Source of the DNA: Stygiobacter sp. RIFOXYC2_FULL_38_25
Lineage (GTDB): Bacteria; Bacteroidota; Ignavibacteria; Ignavibacteriales; Melioribacteraceae
DNA length: 64,000 nucleotides
Direction: 5' to 3'
Assembly: GCA_001803165.1 (NCBI GenBank)
Contig: MHAZ01000006.1
Span: 63,428-127,427 of the forward strand
A program made the translations under genes and the position numbers. Below are positions 33,637 through 42,799 of the stretch, piece after piece. The notes beneath the pieces were generated by a model. It was not told the origin of the DNA, did no database searches, and worked only from the letters and a program-made list of their open reading frames with translations. Position 1 is the first letter of the stretch. Every line of letters starts with the position of its first letter.

Positions 33637-34792
33637 TCAGAAAGCTTTTTCCTTCCAAAGCATTGTTTACTTTAAAATAGTGAGCAACCGTTTGAGCCAC
33701 GTCTGCATAGGTATTTCTCACACCAAGATTTTTGCCCGGTATATTTTTTCTAAAATAGAGCAGCGGAACATACTCTCTTGTGTGGTCGGTCGAAATATCT
33801 GTTGGGTCATTTCCATGATCGGCAGTAAGAATCAGATGGTCGCTTTCATCCAGCGCATCAACTATTTCCGGTAAGCGAGCATCAAACTCTTGCAAAGCTC
33901 TGTGGTAACCTTCGGCATCGTTGCGGTGACCGTAGTAAACATCAAAATCAACCAAGTTGGCAAACAAGAAACTGTTCTTCGCAGATTTGTTAGTCGCAAT
34001 AATTTTTTCAATTCCCTCTTGGTTGGATTTTGTTTTTTGCTGATGTTTAATTCCACTATAATTAAAAAGATCGTTAATCTTGCCGATACCGTAAGTTTCA
34101 ATTCCAAGTTCGGAGAGATAATTCAAAATCGTAGGTGATGTTGGATCAATGGAAAAATCTTTCCGGTTTGTTGTGCGTGTAAATTTTCCATCTTTAGTAA
34201 TAAAGGGACGCGCAATGATTCGCCCGACTTCGTGCTCTCCAATCATAACTTTGTCGCGGGCAATTTTGCAAATCTCATACTGCCGTTCAATCGGAATAAT
34301 TTCTTCGTGAGCAGCAATCTGAAAGACGCTGTCGGCAGAAGTATAAATAATCGGGAATCCGGTCTTGCAATGTTCTTCACCAAGTTCATCAATAATCAGT
34401 GTGCCGGAAGCTGTACAATTAGCTAGAATTCCTTTCAATTCGGTCTCAGCAAGAAACCTATCAATCACATCTTTAGGAAATCCATTTGGGTAGACGGGGA
34501 ATTCTTTTTTTGTAATTACTCCGCCAAGTTCCCAATGCCCGGTTGTAGAATCTTTGCCGAGAGATTGTTCTGCAAGTTTGCCGTACGAAGCAAGCGGTGC
34601 TTCAGCCGGCTCAACGCCTAAAATCGGATTGATGTTGCCGAGTCCAAACTTTTGAAGATTCGGCAGATTCAAGCCGCCAAGTTTTTTTGCCATGTTGCCG
34701 AGTGTGTCGCTTCCTTTATCTCCATATTTTTCAGCATCGGGCATTTCACCAATCCCGACACTATCGAGTACAACTACAATAAAATTATTCAA
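33629..34792 (-). CDS. deoB: phosphopentomutase
   Basis: Metal-dependent phosphomutase converting (deoxy)ribose 1-phosphate to the 5-phosphate in nucleoside salvage. The alkaline-phosphatase fold signatures are VVVLDSVGIGEMPDA at the start (Asp and metal ligands), KDSTTGHWELGG (about 78-90, with the catalytic Thr), FPIIYTSADSVFQIAAHE in part, and the C-terminal LTADHGNDPT and DHTREYVPLL metal ligands. Length 387 is normal. It starts at a TTG behind AAAGGAAATTCA. It leads into the antitoxin-like gene by overlap and thereby into the BMC vertex genes and rpoD. Confidence 0.93.
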   Translation of the reverse strand: MNNFIVVVLDSVGIGEMPDAEKYGDKGSDTLGNMAKKLGGLNLPNLQKFGLGNINPILGVEPAEAPLASYGKLAEQSLGKDSTTGHWELGGVITKKEFPVYPNGFPKDVIDRFLAETELKGILANCTASGTLIIDELGEEHCKTGFPIIYTSADSVFQIAAHEEIIPIERQYEICKIARDKVMIGEHEVGRIIARPFITKDGKFTRTTNRKDFSIDPTSPTILNYLSELGIETYGIGKINDLFNYSGIKHQQKTKSNQEGIEKIIATNKSAKNSFLFANLVDFDVYYGHRNDAEGYHRALQEFDARLPEIVDALDESDHLILTADHGNDPTDISTDHTREYVPLLYFRKNIPGKNLGVRNTYADVAQTVAHYFKVNNALEGKSFLNE

Positions 34793-34802
34793 TGAATTTC
34801 CT

Positions 34803-36677
34803 TTAGTTGGTGCTTTTTACCGAATTGCCGCCCTTCTCAATTGCTTTCTTCAAAGCTAACTCGGCATTGTAAAGAATTTCTTGCGCGTCAATTTTTCCAA
34901 TCGTTGATGCAACACCAATCGAGACAGTAAATGTAGATTGTTTAGAGACCACCGGTATCGGCTTACGGGCAATTTTAATTCTCAATTTTTCCGCCCACAG
35001 AAAAACATCCTTTGGAGCAGTATTGAAGAAGTAAACTGCAAAAACTTTTTCGCTTAAACGTCCGAACAAGTTCATCGGGGTCATTTCTTCTCTGATCATT
35101 TGACCAACTGCACGAAAAACTTTCGGGAATGGATCGCCTTCAAACAGAGACTGCTGCTCTAGCAGTTCATCAACTTTGATTAAAGCTACCGCGCCTTGCA
35201 CTGTAAGTTCTTTACTCTTAACAAGATCAATCGTAAACCGTTCTAAGAATGAATCGTAATTCAAAGCTTTGGTTTCAATATCATGAGATAGGAAAGAACG
35301 CAAAATTGTAACAGAAGAATATGAATGTAGTATGAACGCGAAAATCTTTGTAGCATTTTTAATGAAGGCAACTTCATTATTTGAGTAAACATTTTTCTTT
35401 AAGCTCTCAAAGCAGAGAACACCGTAATTCTGATCATCGTAAACAAGTGGCACAGCTAGAAAAGAACCATCAAAATGAAAATCTTCATTCTTAGAGAAGC
35501 GAGGCGGAATTTCAGTGTTGGAAGTATCATCTATCTTAACCGGGGTTGTGCTAAGTATTGCTCTGCCTACAAGTGTTCCGGTTAAATCAATTTCCAATCC
35601 GTGACCAATATATTTTAGAGAGGTCTTGTTAACAATCTTTGCAGTTTTGAATTTATGTTCGTTCGGTTCGTAAGTAACTAATGTAAAAACGTCCCATTCA
35701 ATTAAGCCATGCACTGCGGTTTCAATAGCTTGGAATAACTCGCTCTCGGATTCATATTTTCTATCGTAAGAGAAAATATCAACCAAAGTTTTTAAACGTT
35801 GCTCTGCTTGCGACTCAGCAAACTTTTCCTCAAATAGATTAATGATTACGGAAATCACGCGAACGATTCTGCCAAGCGAGTAAACTTGTTCAATTCCAAA
35901 TGCATCGTTCATCTTAGAATCAAGCACAAGAATTCCGGTTAACGCTTTGCCGTAAAACAACGGTACGCCAACGAAGCTCTTTATTCCCTGCGGCTGATTG
36001 TAATAGCGCAGATTATCTGCCTCTGCGTTCGAGGTAATATCCGTAAGGATTTCCGGCTCTTCTTTCTGAACAATCTTGCCGAGAATATCATCCTCTAATT
36101 CAAATTTTTGTTTAGTAATCTGAGTAGAAGCTGAGACGTGTCTTTCGAGAGTTAGTCTTTTGCGTTTGGCGTTATACCAAAAGAACGCAGCTGTGTGAGC
36201 CATGTAAGCGTCTTTAATTACACTTAGAATTTTTTCGAGAACAAAACCGAACTGTTCATCCTGACTTACATCGGTTGGTAATTCTTCAAGGACAATGCTT
36301 TCAAAATTCTTTTTGAAATCCGCCGGTTTAAAAACATCGCCGCTGCTGCTTTTGGGAATATTAGTGTTGAAATTTTCAGCTGTGATTATTTCAAGATTTT
36401 TATTCTTGGAAATGATTTTGAATTCTTCGCCGTGATCTGTTTCGTAACCGCCGGCTCTATAGATTGCCGGCTCATCAAGTCTATTATCCATTGGCGGAGG
36501 GGCTTCTTCTACTTTATTTGAATCACGGAGAAAAATTATGAAGCCGATATATATCACTAATATAACTGCGGCAACAGCGCGGTACATTACATCTTCGGTA
36601 AAAAATGGAATTGCCAGTAGTATTGGAATTATTGAAAAAGTTAATAAGCGCCGTTTACTTTTGTCGTCAAAACCCAT
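34803..36677 (-). CDS. membrane protein with two GAF domains and a degenerate GGDEF domain
   Basis: A 624-residue protein. Two membrane helices lie at about 10-27 and 32-49. A linker is followed by two GAF domains (about 130-290 and 310-470) that could sense small ligands. The C-terminal 155 residues have the GGDEF fold (VALIKVDEL, LFGRLSEKVFAVYFF, TVSIGVAS, ELALKKAIEKGGNSV). The catalytic GGDEF loop is replaced by LSEKVF, so diguanylate cyclase activity is unlikely. It probably works by binding a ligand, GTP or partner protein. It lies 10 bases upstream of deoB, so the two may share a transcript. Confidence 0.75.
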   Translation of the reverse strand: MGFDDKSKRRLLTFSIIPILLAIPFFTEDVMYRAVAAVILVIYIGFIIFLRDSNKVEEAPPPMDNRLDEPAIYRAGGYETDHGEEFKIISKNKNLEIITAENFNTNIPKSSSGDVFKPADFKKNFESIVLEELPTDVSQDEQFGFVLEKILSVIKDAYMAHTAAFFWYNAKRKRLTLERHVSASTQITKQKFELEDDILGKIVQKEEPEILTDITSNAEADNLRYYNQPQGIKSFVGVPLFYGKALTGILVLDSKMNDAFGIEQVYSLGRIVRVISVIINLFEEKFAESQAEQRLKTLVDIFSYDRKYESESELFQAIETAVHGLIEWDVFTLVTYEPNEHKFKTAKIVNKTSLKYIGHGLEIDLTGTLVGRAILSTTPVKIDDTSNTEIPPRFSKNEDFHFDGSFLAVPLVYDDQNYGVLCFESLKKNVYSNNEVAFIKNATKIFAFILHSYSSVTILRSFLSHDIETKALNYDSFLERFTIDLVKSKELTVQGAVALIKVDELLEQQSLFEGDPFPKVFRAVGQMIREEMTPMNLFGRLSEKVFAVYFFNTAPKDVFLWAEKLRIKIARKPIPVVSKQSTFTVSIGVASTIGKIDAQEILYNAELALKKAIEKGGNSVKSTN

Positions 36678-36750
36678 TTAATACCAATTAATTAGTGATG
36701 CGATAAAGATTTATTTCTCAAATCAATAATAATAAAGTTCAGAGAATTTT

Positions 36751-37332
36751 TCATGAAAGGAACAGTCTGCTAATTAAGCTGATTATCTCTTTTCTTCCGG
36801 TCCCTTTTATAGAAGAAAAGTGAAACATGTTCTCGCCAAATATCAGTTCCGGGAAATACTCGTGAACAACTCTTTTAATGTTAGCCAGTTCTTTCTGGTT
36901 CAGTTTATCTACTTTGTTTAAGATGACAAAATATGGCAGTCCGAGTGAATTGATAAATTCATTTAACTCAATATCCGTCTGCATTGGCTCGTGACGGCTA
37001 TCAATAAGGTGAAATACGATTTGATCATTTTTTTTGAGTGAGAAAAAACTATGAAGCAATTTCTGCCAAGCCTCCCGCTCCCCTTTCGAAACTTTAGCGT
37101 AACCAAAACCGGGCAGATCAACAAAGTAAAACTTGTTCTCAATTTTGTAATAGTTGATAGACCTCGTTTTACCGGGTGTTGAACTGGTTTTTGCAACTTT
37201 CGAGTTAAGTAATGAATTAACAAACGATGACTTCCCAACATTTGATCTTCCGCAAAGAACAACTTCCGGCAAAATCTCTTTAGGCAATTCAGTCAATTTA
37301 TATACTGCTTTTACAAACTCGATTTTCTTCAT
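36751..37332 (-). CDS. engB: ribosome-biogenesis GTPase EngB/YsxC
   Basis: Essential TRAFAC GTPase for assembly of the large ribosomal subunit. G1 is GRSNVGKSS (28-36), G3 DLPGFGYA (about 71-78), G4 NKVDK (about 138-142) and G5 SSIKGTG near 173. Length 193 is typical. It starts at ATG 37332, with GAGAGAAA upstream. A strong -7 box TACTTTTG lies 42 bases before the start. The gene is divergent from the symporter gene. Confidence 0.95.
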   Translation of the reverse strand: MKKIEFVKAVYKLTELPKEILPEVVLCGRSNVGKSSFVNSLLNSKVAKTSSTPGKTRSINYYKIENKFYFVDLPGFGYAKVSKGEREAWQKLLHSFFSLKKNDQIVFHLIDSRHEPMQTDIELNEFINSLGLPYFVILNKVDKLNQKELANIKRVVHEYFPELIFGENMFHFSSIKGTGRKEIISLISRLFLS

Positions 37333-37373
37333 TTTCTCTCATGCTTTACTAAGCAAAGCTTTTATTAATGCTG

Positions 37374-37404
37374 CAAAAGTATTCAAATAAACCGTGACTT
37401 ACAT
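37374..37404 (-). promoter_or_regulatory. candidate promoter of engB
   Basis: An exact -7 box TACTTTTG on the minus strand with a 20-base spacer to ATG in place of the -33 TTG. Confidence 0.4.
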
Positions 37405-37448
37405 TTTATAGGTATGTTTCTAAGCAAGAATTTTATAATTTTCAAAAG

Positions 37449-37468
37449 GGAGATACAAAGATATCTCC
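37449..37468 (+). promoter_or_regulatory. palindrome in the leader of the symporter gene
   Basis: GGAGATA and TATCTCC, 7-bp arms with a six-base spacer, 43 bases before the symporter ATG. It could be an operator or a leader hairpin. The symmetry itself is clear, the role is not. Confidence 0.4.
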
Positions 37469-37511
37469 GGCATAAAGTTCAATCTTTTTGAAATTCTATT
37501 GGGAACTACTC

Positions 37512-39308
37512 ATGAAACTTGAACTCATTGACTGGATAATTATTGCATCCACTTTAATTATCTGTTTTGTTCCGGCATTGTTCTACGGAAAGCGTGCCGG
37601 AAAAAGTACATCCGAATTTTTTGCTTCCGGAAGATCGGTACCCTGGTGGCTTGCCGGCCTTTCTATGGTTGCCACTACCTTCAGTAGCGATACTCCAAAT
37701 TTAGTTACAGACATTGTACGTACTAATGGTGTAGCCGGTAACTGGGTTTGGTGGGCGTTTGTCCTCACTGGTGTAGCTACTGTTTTCTTTTACGCAAGGC
37801 TGTGGCGCCGCTCAGGTGTTATGACGGATCTGGAATTCTATGAACATCGCTACTCCGGCAAAGCCGCCGGATTTGTGCGCGGTTTCAGATCGGTTTATTT
37901 AGGCTTATTCTTCAACGTAATGATTATGGCAACCGTAAACCTAGCCGCTTGTAAAATTGCCGGAATCTTATTTGGAATGGAGCGTTGGCAAACACTGCTT
38001 CTTGTTGGTTCATTAAACGTTGTCTTTGCAACACACTCCGGTTTGTGGGGTGTACTCGTAATTGATATGATACAGTTCTTTATCAAGATGACTGCTGTTA
38101 TTGCAGCGGCTTATTTTGCATTGCAATTACCACAAGTTGGCGGGTTAAGCGGTTTGGTTGATAAGCTTTCTAATGTAAAAGGTCCCGGCAACATTAACTA
38201 TTTAAATATCTTGCCGGATTTTACAAGCAACTGGGATATTGCTGTAGCGGTATTTATAATGCCAATTGCAGTTCAATGGTGGGCAGTTTGGTATCCAGGT
38301 GCTGAACCGGGCGGCGGAAGTTATATTGCACAGCGCATGTTAGCATCAAAATCTGAGAAGGATGCGCTAGGTGCAGTTTTATTCTTTAACGTTGCTCACT
38401 ACGTTCTACGTCCTTGGCCTTGGATTCTTGTTGGACTTGCTTCCATTATTGTTTATCCACAACTGTCGGATATTCAAACTGCGTTTCCAAATCTTGATCC
38501 AAAATTATTAGGGCACGATATTGCTTATCCGGCGATGCTAAAATTTCTTCCGGTTGGATTTATCGGCTTGATGGTTGGCGGTTTGATAGCCGCGAATTCA
38601 TCTACAATTCTCACACACTTAAATTGGGGAGCTTCATATTTAGTACACGACTTCTACAGAAGATTTATAAAAACCGACGCTACTGAAAAACATTATGTTT
38701 TTGCGGGAAGAATTGCCACTGTATTTCTTTTCATTGTTTCATCTGCTCTAGTTTTCTTTCTTGACTCGGCGTTGGATGCTTTTCATATAATTCTTCAAAT
38801 TGGAGCCGGTACTGGATTACTTTATTTATTACGATGGTTTTGGTGGAGAATAAATGCCTGGGCAGAAGTTGCTGCGATGGTTAGTTCTTTTGCAATCTCC
38901 ATTGTTCTGCTCATTCTAAACAAAAATGGTATCGAGTTTTCAACTCACATTTCGCTCATAATAACAATTGCATTCACAACCATTTGCTGGGTAACCACTT
39001 CTTACATAAGCCCTCAAACAGATAAACAAACACTTATTGAATTCTACAAGAAAGTCCGTCCGTTTGGTCCTGGCTGGAAAGCAATTAAAATTGAAGCCGG
39101 CTTTACAGATAATGAGCTGGAAGAATCAAAGAATAATATCCCGCTTGGTTTACTTGGCTGGGTTTCCGGCTGCACAATGATTTGGTCTGCTTTGTTTACA
39201 GTTGGAAATTTTCTCTATGGACGATTGGAATTAGCGTTTATGCTGCTAACTGTTTTCGCTATCAGCACATTTATCTTAGTTAAAGTAGTTAAGAAAGTGT
39301 GGAATTAA
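37512..39308 (+). CDS. sodium:solute symporter (SSS family)
   Basis: A 598-residue inner-membrane transporter with about 14-15 hydrophobic helices, LeuT fold, using the sodium gradient. The start has SEFFASGRSVPWWLAGLSMVATTFSSDTP (in part), with the conserved GRSVPWWLAG-S...TTFS region of sodium binding, and the core has GGLIAANSSTILTHLN, also sodium-site residues. The substrate is not decidable; these resemble sugar- or sialic-acid-type SSS members of Bacteroidota. I start it at ATG 37512 (MKLELIDW); an upstream TTG would add 8 unlikely residues. It is the only plus-strand gene in the window and ends at a bidirectional terminator. Confidence 0.85.
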   Translation: MKLELIDWIIIASTLIICFVPALFYGKRAGKSTSEFFASGRSVPWWLAGLSMVATTFSSDTPNLVTDIVRTNGVAGNWVWWAFVLTGVATVFFYARLWRRSGVMTDLEFYEHRYSGKAAGFVRGFRSVYLGLFFNVMIMATVNLAACKIAGILFGMERWQTLLLVGSLNVVFATHSGLWGVLVIDMIQFFIKMTAVIAAAYFALQLPQVGGLSGLVDKLSNVKGPGNINYLNILPDFTSNWDIAVAVFIMPIAVQWWAVWYPGAEPGGGSYIAQRMLASKSEKDALGAVLFFNVAHYVLRPWPWILVGLASIIVYPQLSDIQTAFPNLDPKLLGHDIAYPAMLKFLPVGFIGLMVGGLIAANSSTILTHLNWGASYLVHDFYRRFIKTDATEKHYVFAGRIATVFLFIVSSALVFFLDSALDAFHIILQIGAGTGLLYLLRWFWWRINAWAEVAAMVSSFAISIVLLILNKNGIEFSTHISLIITIAFTTICWVTTSYISPQTDKQTLIEFYKKVRPFGPGWKAIKIEAGFTDNELEESKNNIPLGLLGWVSGCTMIWSALFTVGNFLYGRLELAFMLLTVFAISTFILVKVVKKVWN

Positions 39309-39333
39309 GATCCGATTAGGATTTAAACAAAAT

Positions 39334-39359
39334 AGTCCCGCTTGTGCGGGACTCTTTTT
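39334..39359. terminator. bidirectional terminator between the symporter and rplQ
   Basis: A perfect 8-bp stem AGTCCCGC / GCGGGACT with a four-base loop followed by CTTTTT on the plus strand. It also lies 30 bases beyond the rplQ stop on the minus strand, so it separates two convergent units. Confidence 0.85.
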
Positions 39360-39388
39360 AATAAACATATCAAGAGAAGTTATTCAGC

Positions 39389-39955
39389 TTACTTCGATAG
39401 TCTCTTAGTCTTCTTCACTTTTGGTTCAGAATCAGCTTCTTTCTTAGCTTTAACCTTAGCAGGTTTCTTTTCAGCTTTTTCTGCTTTTGGTTTAGCTGCT
39501 TTCTTTTCTTTCTTCTCTTCTTTAGGAGCTTCAGCTTTTTCTTCAGCCGGTTTTACTTCTTCTTTTGCTTTCTTAGGGGCTTTAGTTTTTACGATACCGC
39601 TGTAATCAACTAACTCAATGATAGCCATTTCTGCACCATCACCTTTTCTTTGACCTAAGCGAACAACGCGGGTGTAGCCACCAGGACGATCTCCAATTTT
39701 AGTTACGATATCAGAGAACAATTCCTTTACAACAGCTCTATCAATAATGTCAGCAGCAATAATTCTTCTAGCATGTACAGAATCTGTCTTAGCTCTGGTA
39801 ATCATTGGTTCGGCATAAGTTCTTAATGCTTTGGCTTTAGCTAAAGTTGTTTTAATTTTTTTATGCTTGAATAGTGCGGTAGCTAATAGTCTTAATGTTG
39901 CAGCTCTATGACTTGCAGTTCTACCAAGTTTTTTTCCTTTAACACTGTGTCTCAT
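39389..39955 (-). CDS. rplQ: 50S ribosomal protein L17 with long C-terminal tail
   Basis: The ribosomal part is residues 1-120 (MRHSVKGKKLGRTASHR, then GDRPGGYTRVVRLG and AIIELVDYSG). It is followed by about 68 residues of Lys/Ala/Glu-rich sequence (PKKAKEEVKPAEEKAEAPK in part) absent from the E. coli protein. Such tails occur in some Bacteroidota relatives; the function is unknown. It is the last gene of the alpha operon, 20 bases after rpoA, followed by a convergent terminator. Confidence 0.95.
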   Translation of the reverse strand: MRHSVKGKKLGRTASHRAATLRLLATALFKHKKIKTTLAKAKALRTYAEPMITRAKTDSVHARRIIAADIIDRAVVKELFSDIVTKIGDRPGGYTRVVRLGQRKGDGAEMAIIELVDYSGIVKTKAPKKAKEEVKPAEEKAEAPKEEKKEKKAAKPKAEKAEKKPAKVKAKKEADSEPKVKKTKRLSK

Positions 39956-39975
39956 TCTTCAACCTTATGGAAATA

Positions 39976-40971
39976 CTAGTTGTTTTCTGGTTTATCTTTT
40001 AAATATTTTTCTACGTCCATTCCAAACTCAAGACCGTAGTTATCAACAATCTCAAGCAATTCGGCTAAAGACTTGCGTCCAAAGTTTCTAAACTTGAGCA
40101 TTTCGCTTTCATCTTTACGAACAAGATCAGCTAAGTTTTTAATGTTAGCTGCTTTCAAGCAGTTATGAGAGCGAACACTTAATTCTAAGTCATCAACGCT
40201 GGTAGTTAAAATCTTACGGAGTCTTTCTGCTTCAGCATCTTTCTCATTTTCAACTTTCTCTTCTTCCGGTTCAGATTCGAAATTGATGAACATTGCAACA
40301 TGATCTTTCAAAATCTTGCCGGCGTTAGATAAAGCTTCCGAAGGTGTAATGGAACCGTCGGTTGTAATTTCGAGTGTTAGTTTCTCAAAATCATTTCTTT
40401 CGCCAATACGAACGTTTTCAACATCGTAACGTACGTTTACAATTGGTGTAAAGATAGAATCTATTGGGATAGTACCGATTGTTGATTCTGCAATTTTTTG
40501 CTCGTTACCCGGTACATAACCTTTGCCAATACCAATACGCAATTCAATATTTAATTTTGCATCGGCATTTAAGCGCGCAATGTGTTTCTCCGGGTTAAGA
40601 ATTTCCAAATCCGGACAAGCTTTTTGTATATCAGCAGCAGTAAAAGCTTTATTACCACTTAGAGAAATTTCGCAACCGGTAATTTTTTTGTTGTTCAGTC
40701 TCATTCTAACTTTTTTCAAGTTAAGAATGATCTCAGTTACATCTTCAACCACTCCGGGAATCGTAGAAAATTCATGCAAAACACCTTCAATTTTAACAGC
40801 AGTAAAGGCAACACCGGTTAGAGAAGAAAGTAATACTCTTCTCATAGCATTTCCTAAAGTAACCGCAAAACCTCTTTCAAGTGGTTGTACAAAAAATCTT
40901 CCGTAATTCTCATTGCTGGAAGTATCGTCCATAACGATTCCTTCCGGCATTTTAATGAATGGATAGCTCAT
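39976..40971 (-). CDS. rpoA: RNA polymerase alpha subunit
   Basis: Scaffold subunit of RNA polymerase. The N-terminal dimerisation domain (1-230) includes RGFAVTLGNAMRRVLLSSL (33-51), and the C-terminal DNA-contacting domain (from about 255) includes LELSVRSHNCLKAANI and FGRKSLAEL, with the upstream-element and activator-binding residues. Length 331 is typical. It lies in the alpha operon between rpsD and rplQ. Confidence 0.97.
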   Translation of the reverse strand: MSYPFIKMPEGIVMDDTSSNENYGRFFVQPLERGFAVTLGNAMRRVLLSSLTGVAFTAVKIEGVLHEFSTIPGVVEDVTEIILNLKKVRMRLNNKKITGCEISLSGNKAFTAADIQKACPDLEILNPEKHIARLNADAKLNIELRIGIGKGYVPGNEQKIAESTIGTIPIDSIFTPIVNVRYDVENVRIGERNDFEKLTLEITTDGSITPSEALSNAGKILKDHVAMFINFESEPEEEKVENEKDAEAERLRKILTTSVDDLELSVRSHNCLKAANIKNLADLVRKDESEMLKFRNFGRKSLAELLEIVDNYGLEFGMDVEKYLKDKPENN

Positions 40972-40994
40972 TTATAGTATCCTCTTTATAATTT

Positions 40995-41621
40995 TTACTT
41001 AGAATACAACTCAACAATGAGTTGTTCGTTAGCGTTCAATGGAATATCTTCTCTTTCAGGAACATTCATAAATGTACCGCTCAAAGAAGCCTTATCAACA
41101 GAAAGCCAAACATAAACGTTGTCTTTGGTTCTTCTTAATGAATTGTGGATTGCATCCAATTTTTTGCTTTTCTCGCGAACGGCAACAACATCACCGGCAC
41201 CGAGCAAGAAAGATGGAATATCAACTACTTGACTATTTACCGTGAAATGTCCGTGCAATACTAACTGACGAGCAGATTTTCTTGAAGGTGCGAAACCGAG
41301 ACGGAACACAACGTTATCCAATCTTCTTTCCAATAATTTCACAAGGTTAGCACCTGTAACGCCTTTTTGGCGGTTAGCTTTTTCAAAGTAATTGCGGAAC
41401 TGAGTTTCGAGCAATCCGTAAATTCTTTTTACTTTCTGTTTTTCTCTTAATTGAACACCATATTCAGAAAACTTGGTGCGTCTGGAAAGTCCATGTTGTC
41501 CCGGCGCATAATTTCTTTTTTCAAGAGGACATTTTTCCGAAAGGCACTTAGTACCTTTAAGAAAAAGTTTAGTCTTTTCTCTTCTGCACAATTTGCAACT
41601 TGAACCAGTGTATCTTGCCAT
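40995..41621 (-). CDS. rpsD: 30S ribosomal protein S4
   Basis: Primary 16S-rRNA-binding protein. Near the N terminus are four cysteines, [18 protein letters not shown] in part and SEKCPLE, the zinc-binding form of S4. The S4 RNA-binding domain follows ([23 protein letters not shown], in part). Length 208 is normal. In other bacteria S4 represses the alpha operon; no clear leader target was seen here. Confidence 0.97.
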   Translation of the reverse strand: MARYTGSSCKLCRREKTKLFLKGTKCLSEKCPLEKRNYAPGQHGLSRRTKFSEYGVQLREKQKVKRIYGLLETQFRNYFEKANRQKGVTGANLVKLLERRLDNVVFRLGFAPSRKSARQLVLHGHFTVNSQVVDIPSFLLGAGDVVAVREKSKKLDAIHNSLRRTKDNVYVWLSVDKASLSGTFMNVPEREDIPLNANEQLIVELYSK

Positions 41622-41636
41622 CTAAAAATTCTCCTA

Positions 41637-42023
41637 TTAAACTCTTCTACGTTTTGGTGGTCTGCATCCGTTATGCGGTATTGGAGTCTGATCTTTGATA
41701 GATAAAATTTCCAATCCGGCAGTATTTAAAGCTCTGATAGCTGCTTCACGACCGGCGCCCGGACCTTTCACAAGCACATCTACTTTTCTTAATCCAAGAT
41801 CGTGAGCTTCTTTAGCAGCTGCCTCGGCGGTAACTTGCGAAGCAAATGGTGTGTTCTTGCGAGAACCCTTAAAACCATTTTTACCGGCAGAAGACCATGA
41901 GATTGTGTTGCCGTAAATGTCAGTAATCGTAACAATCACGTTGTTGAATGAAGCCTTTATGTGTGCTACACCAACCGCATCAACGTGAACTTTCTTTCTC
42001 GTCTTTTTAACAACTTTAGCCAA
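41637..42023 (-). CDS. rpsK: 30S ribosomal protein S11
   Basis: Platform protein of the small subunit. The family signatures [18 protein letters not shown] (in part), [11 protein letters not shown] and [13 protein letters not shown] are all present; the C terminus is [13 protein letters not shown]. Length 128 is standard. It lies in the alpha operon between rpsM and rpsD. Confidence 0.97.
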   Translation of the reverse strand: MAKVVKKTRKKVHVDAVGVAHIKASFNNVIVTITDIYGNTISWSSAGKNGFKGSRKNTPFASQVTAEAAAKEAHDLGLRKVDVLVKGPGAGREAAIRALNTAGLEILSIKDQTPIPHNGCRPPKRRRV

Positions 42024-42052
42024 TTTAACTCCTCACAATAAAAAATTAATTA

Positions 42053-42436
42053 TTACTTCTTAGCCGGAGTTTTCTTCTTGCCGGCTACAGTTTTACGTTT
42101 ACCTTTTCTCGTTCTAGAGTTTGTTCTGGTTCTCTGTCCGCGCGCAGGTAATCCTCTTCTGTGTCTAATTCCTCTATACGTTCCTATGTCCATCAATCTC
42201 TTAATATTCTGTTGAACTTCGCTTCTTAAAGCGCCTTCAACTTTATATTCGTTAGTCATTATAGAACGAATCTTTGCTAATTCTTCTTCAGAAAGCTCGG
42301 ATATTTTTTTATTAGGATTAACATTAGCTTTTGCTAAAATATCCGTTGATGATTTTTCACCAATACCGAATATGTAGGTCAATCCGATATAAGCTTTTTT
42401 ATTCTTCGGTAAATCGATACCAGCTAAACGAGCCAA
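42053..42436 (-). CDS. rpsM: 30S ribosomal protein S13
   Basis: Head protein of the small subunit. It begins [15 protein letters not shown] and has the helix-two-turns-helix [14 protein letters not shown] and the C-terminal [13 protein letters not shown] and KKTPAKK. Length 127. It follows rpmJ by 18 bases with an AGGAGG site. Confidence 0.97.
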   Translation of the reverse strand: MARLAGIDLPKNKKAYIGLTYIFGIGEKSSTDILAKANVNPNKKISELSEEELAKIRSIMTNEYKVEGALRSEVQQNIKRLMDIGTYRGIRHRRGLPARGQRTRTNSRTRKGKRKTVAGKKKTPAKK

Positions 42437-42454
42437 ATCTATAACCTCCTAAGT

Positions 42455-42568
42455 TTAACCTTGTCTTTGTTTATGTTTTGGATTCTTGCAGATTACGCGC
42501 ACAACGCCTTTCCTTCTGATAATCTTGCAATGTTCGCACATCTTTTTGACTGAAGCTCTAACCTTCAT
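42455..42568 (-). CDS. rpmJ: 50S ribosomal protein L36
   Basis: A 37-residue protein beginning [19 protein letters not shown]. Zinc ligands Cys11, Cys14, Cys27 and His32 match the zinc-binding L36 form ([16 protein letters not shown]). It is too short for many gene finders but its position between infA and rpsM is the standard one. Confidence 0.95.
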   Translation of the reverse strand: MKVRASVKKMCEHCKIIRRKGVVRVICKNPKHKQRQG

Positions 42569-42580
42569 TCTAAAACTCCG

Positions 42581-42799
42581 TTATTTGTATCTGTAAGTAA
42601 TTCTACCTTTGTTCAAATCGTACGGTGAAAGCTCTATTGCAACTTTATCACCAACCAAAATTTTTATAAAATGCATCCGCATCTTGCCGGATATGTGAGC
42701 TAATATTTCGTGACCGTTATCTAAACGGACTTTGAAAGTTGCGTTGGGCAACGTTTCACTTATTATTCCGTCTACTTTAATTGGTCCTTGTTTTGCCAT
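42581..42799 (-). CDS. infA: translation initiation factor IF-1
   Basis: A 72-residue OB-fold factor that binds the ribosomal A site during initiation. It shows [19 protein letters not shown] (in part), [17 protein letters not shown] and [17 protein letters not shown]. The ATG overlaps the map stop as TAATG. Confidence 0.97.
   Translation of the reverse strand: MAKQGPIKVDGIISETLPNATFKVRLDNGHEILAHISGKMRMHFIKILVGDKVAIELSPYDLNKGRITYRYK

Noticed and set aside
39342-39605. Plus-strand frame rich in Ser/Phe/Ala opposite rplQ
   Set aside because: It mirrors the Lys/Ala/Glu-rich tail of L17 on the other strand; low-complexity shadow.
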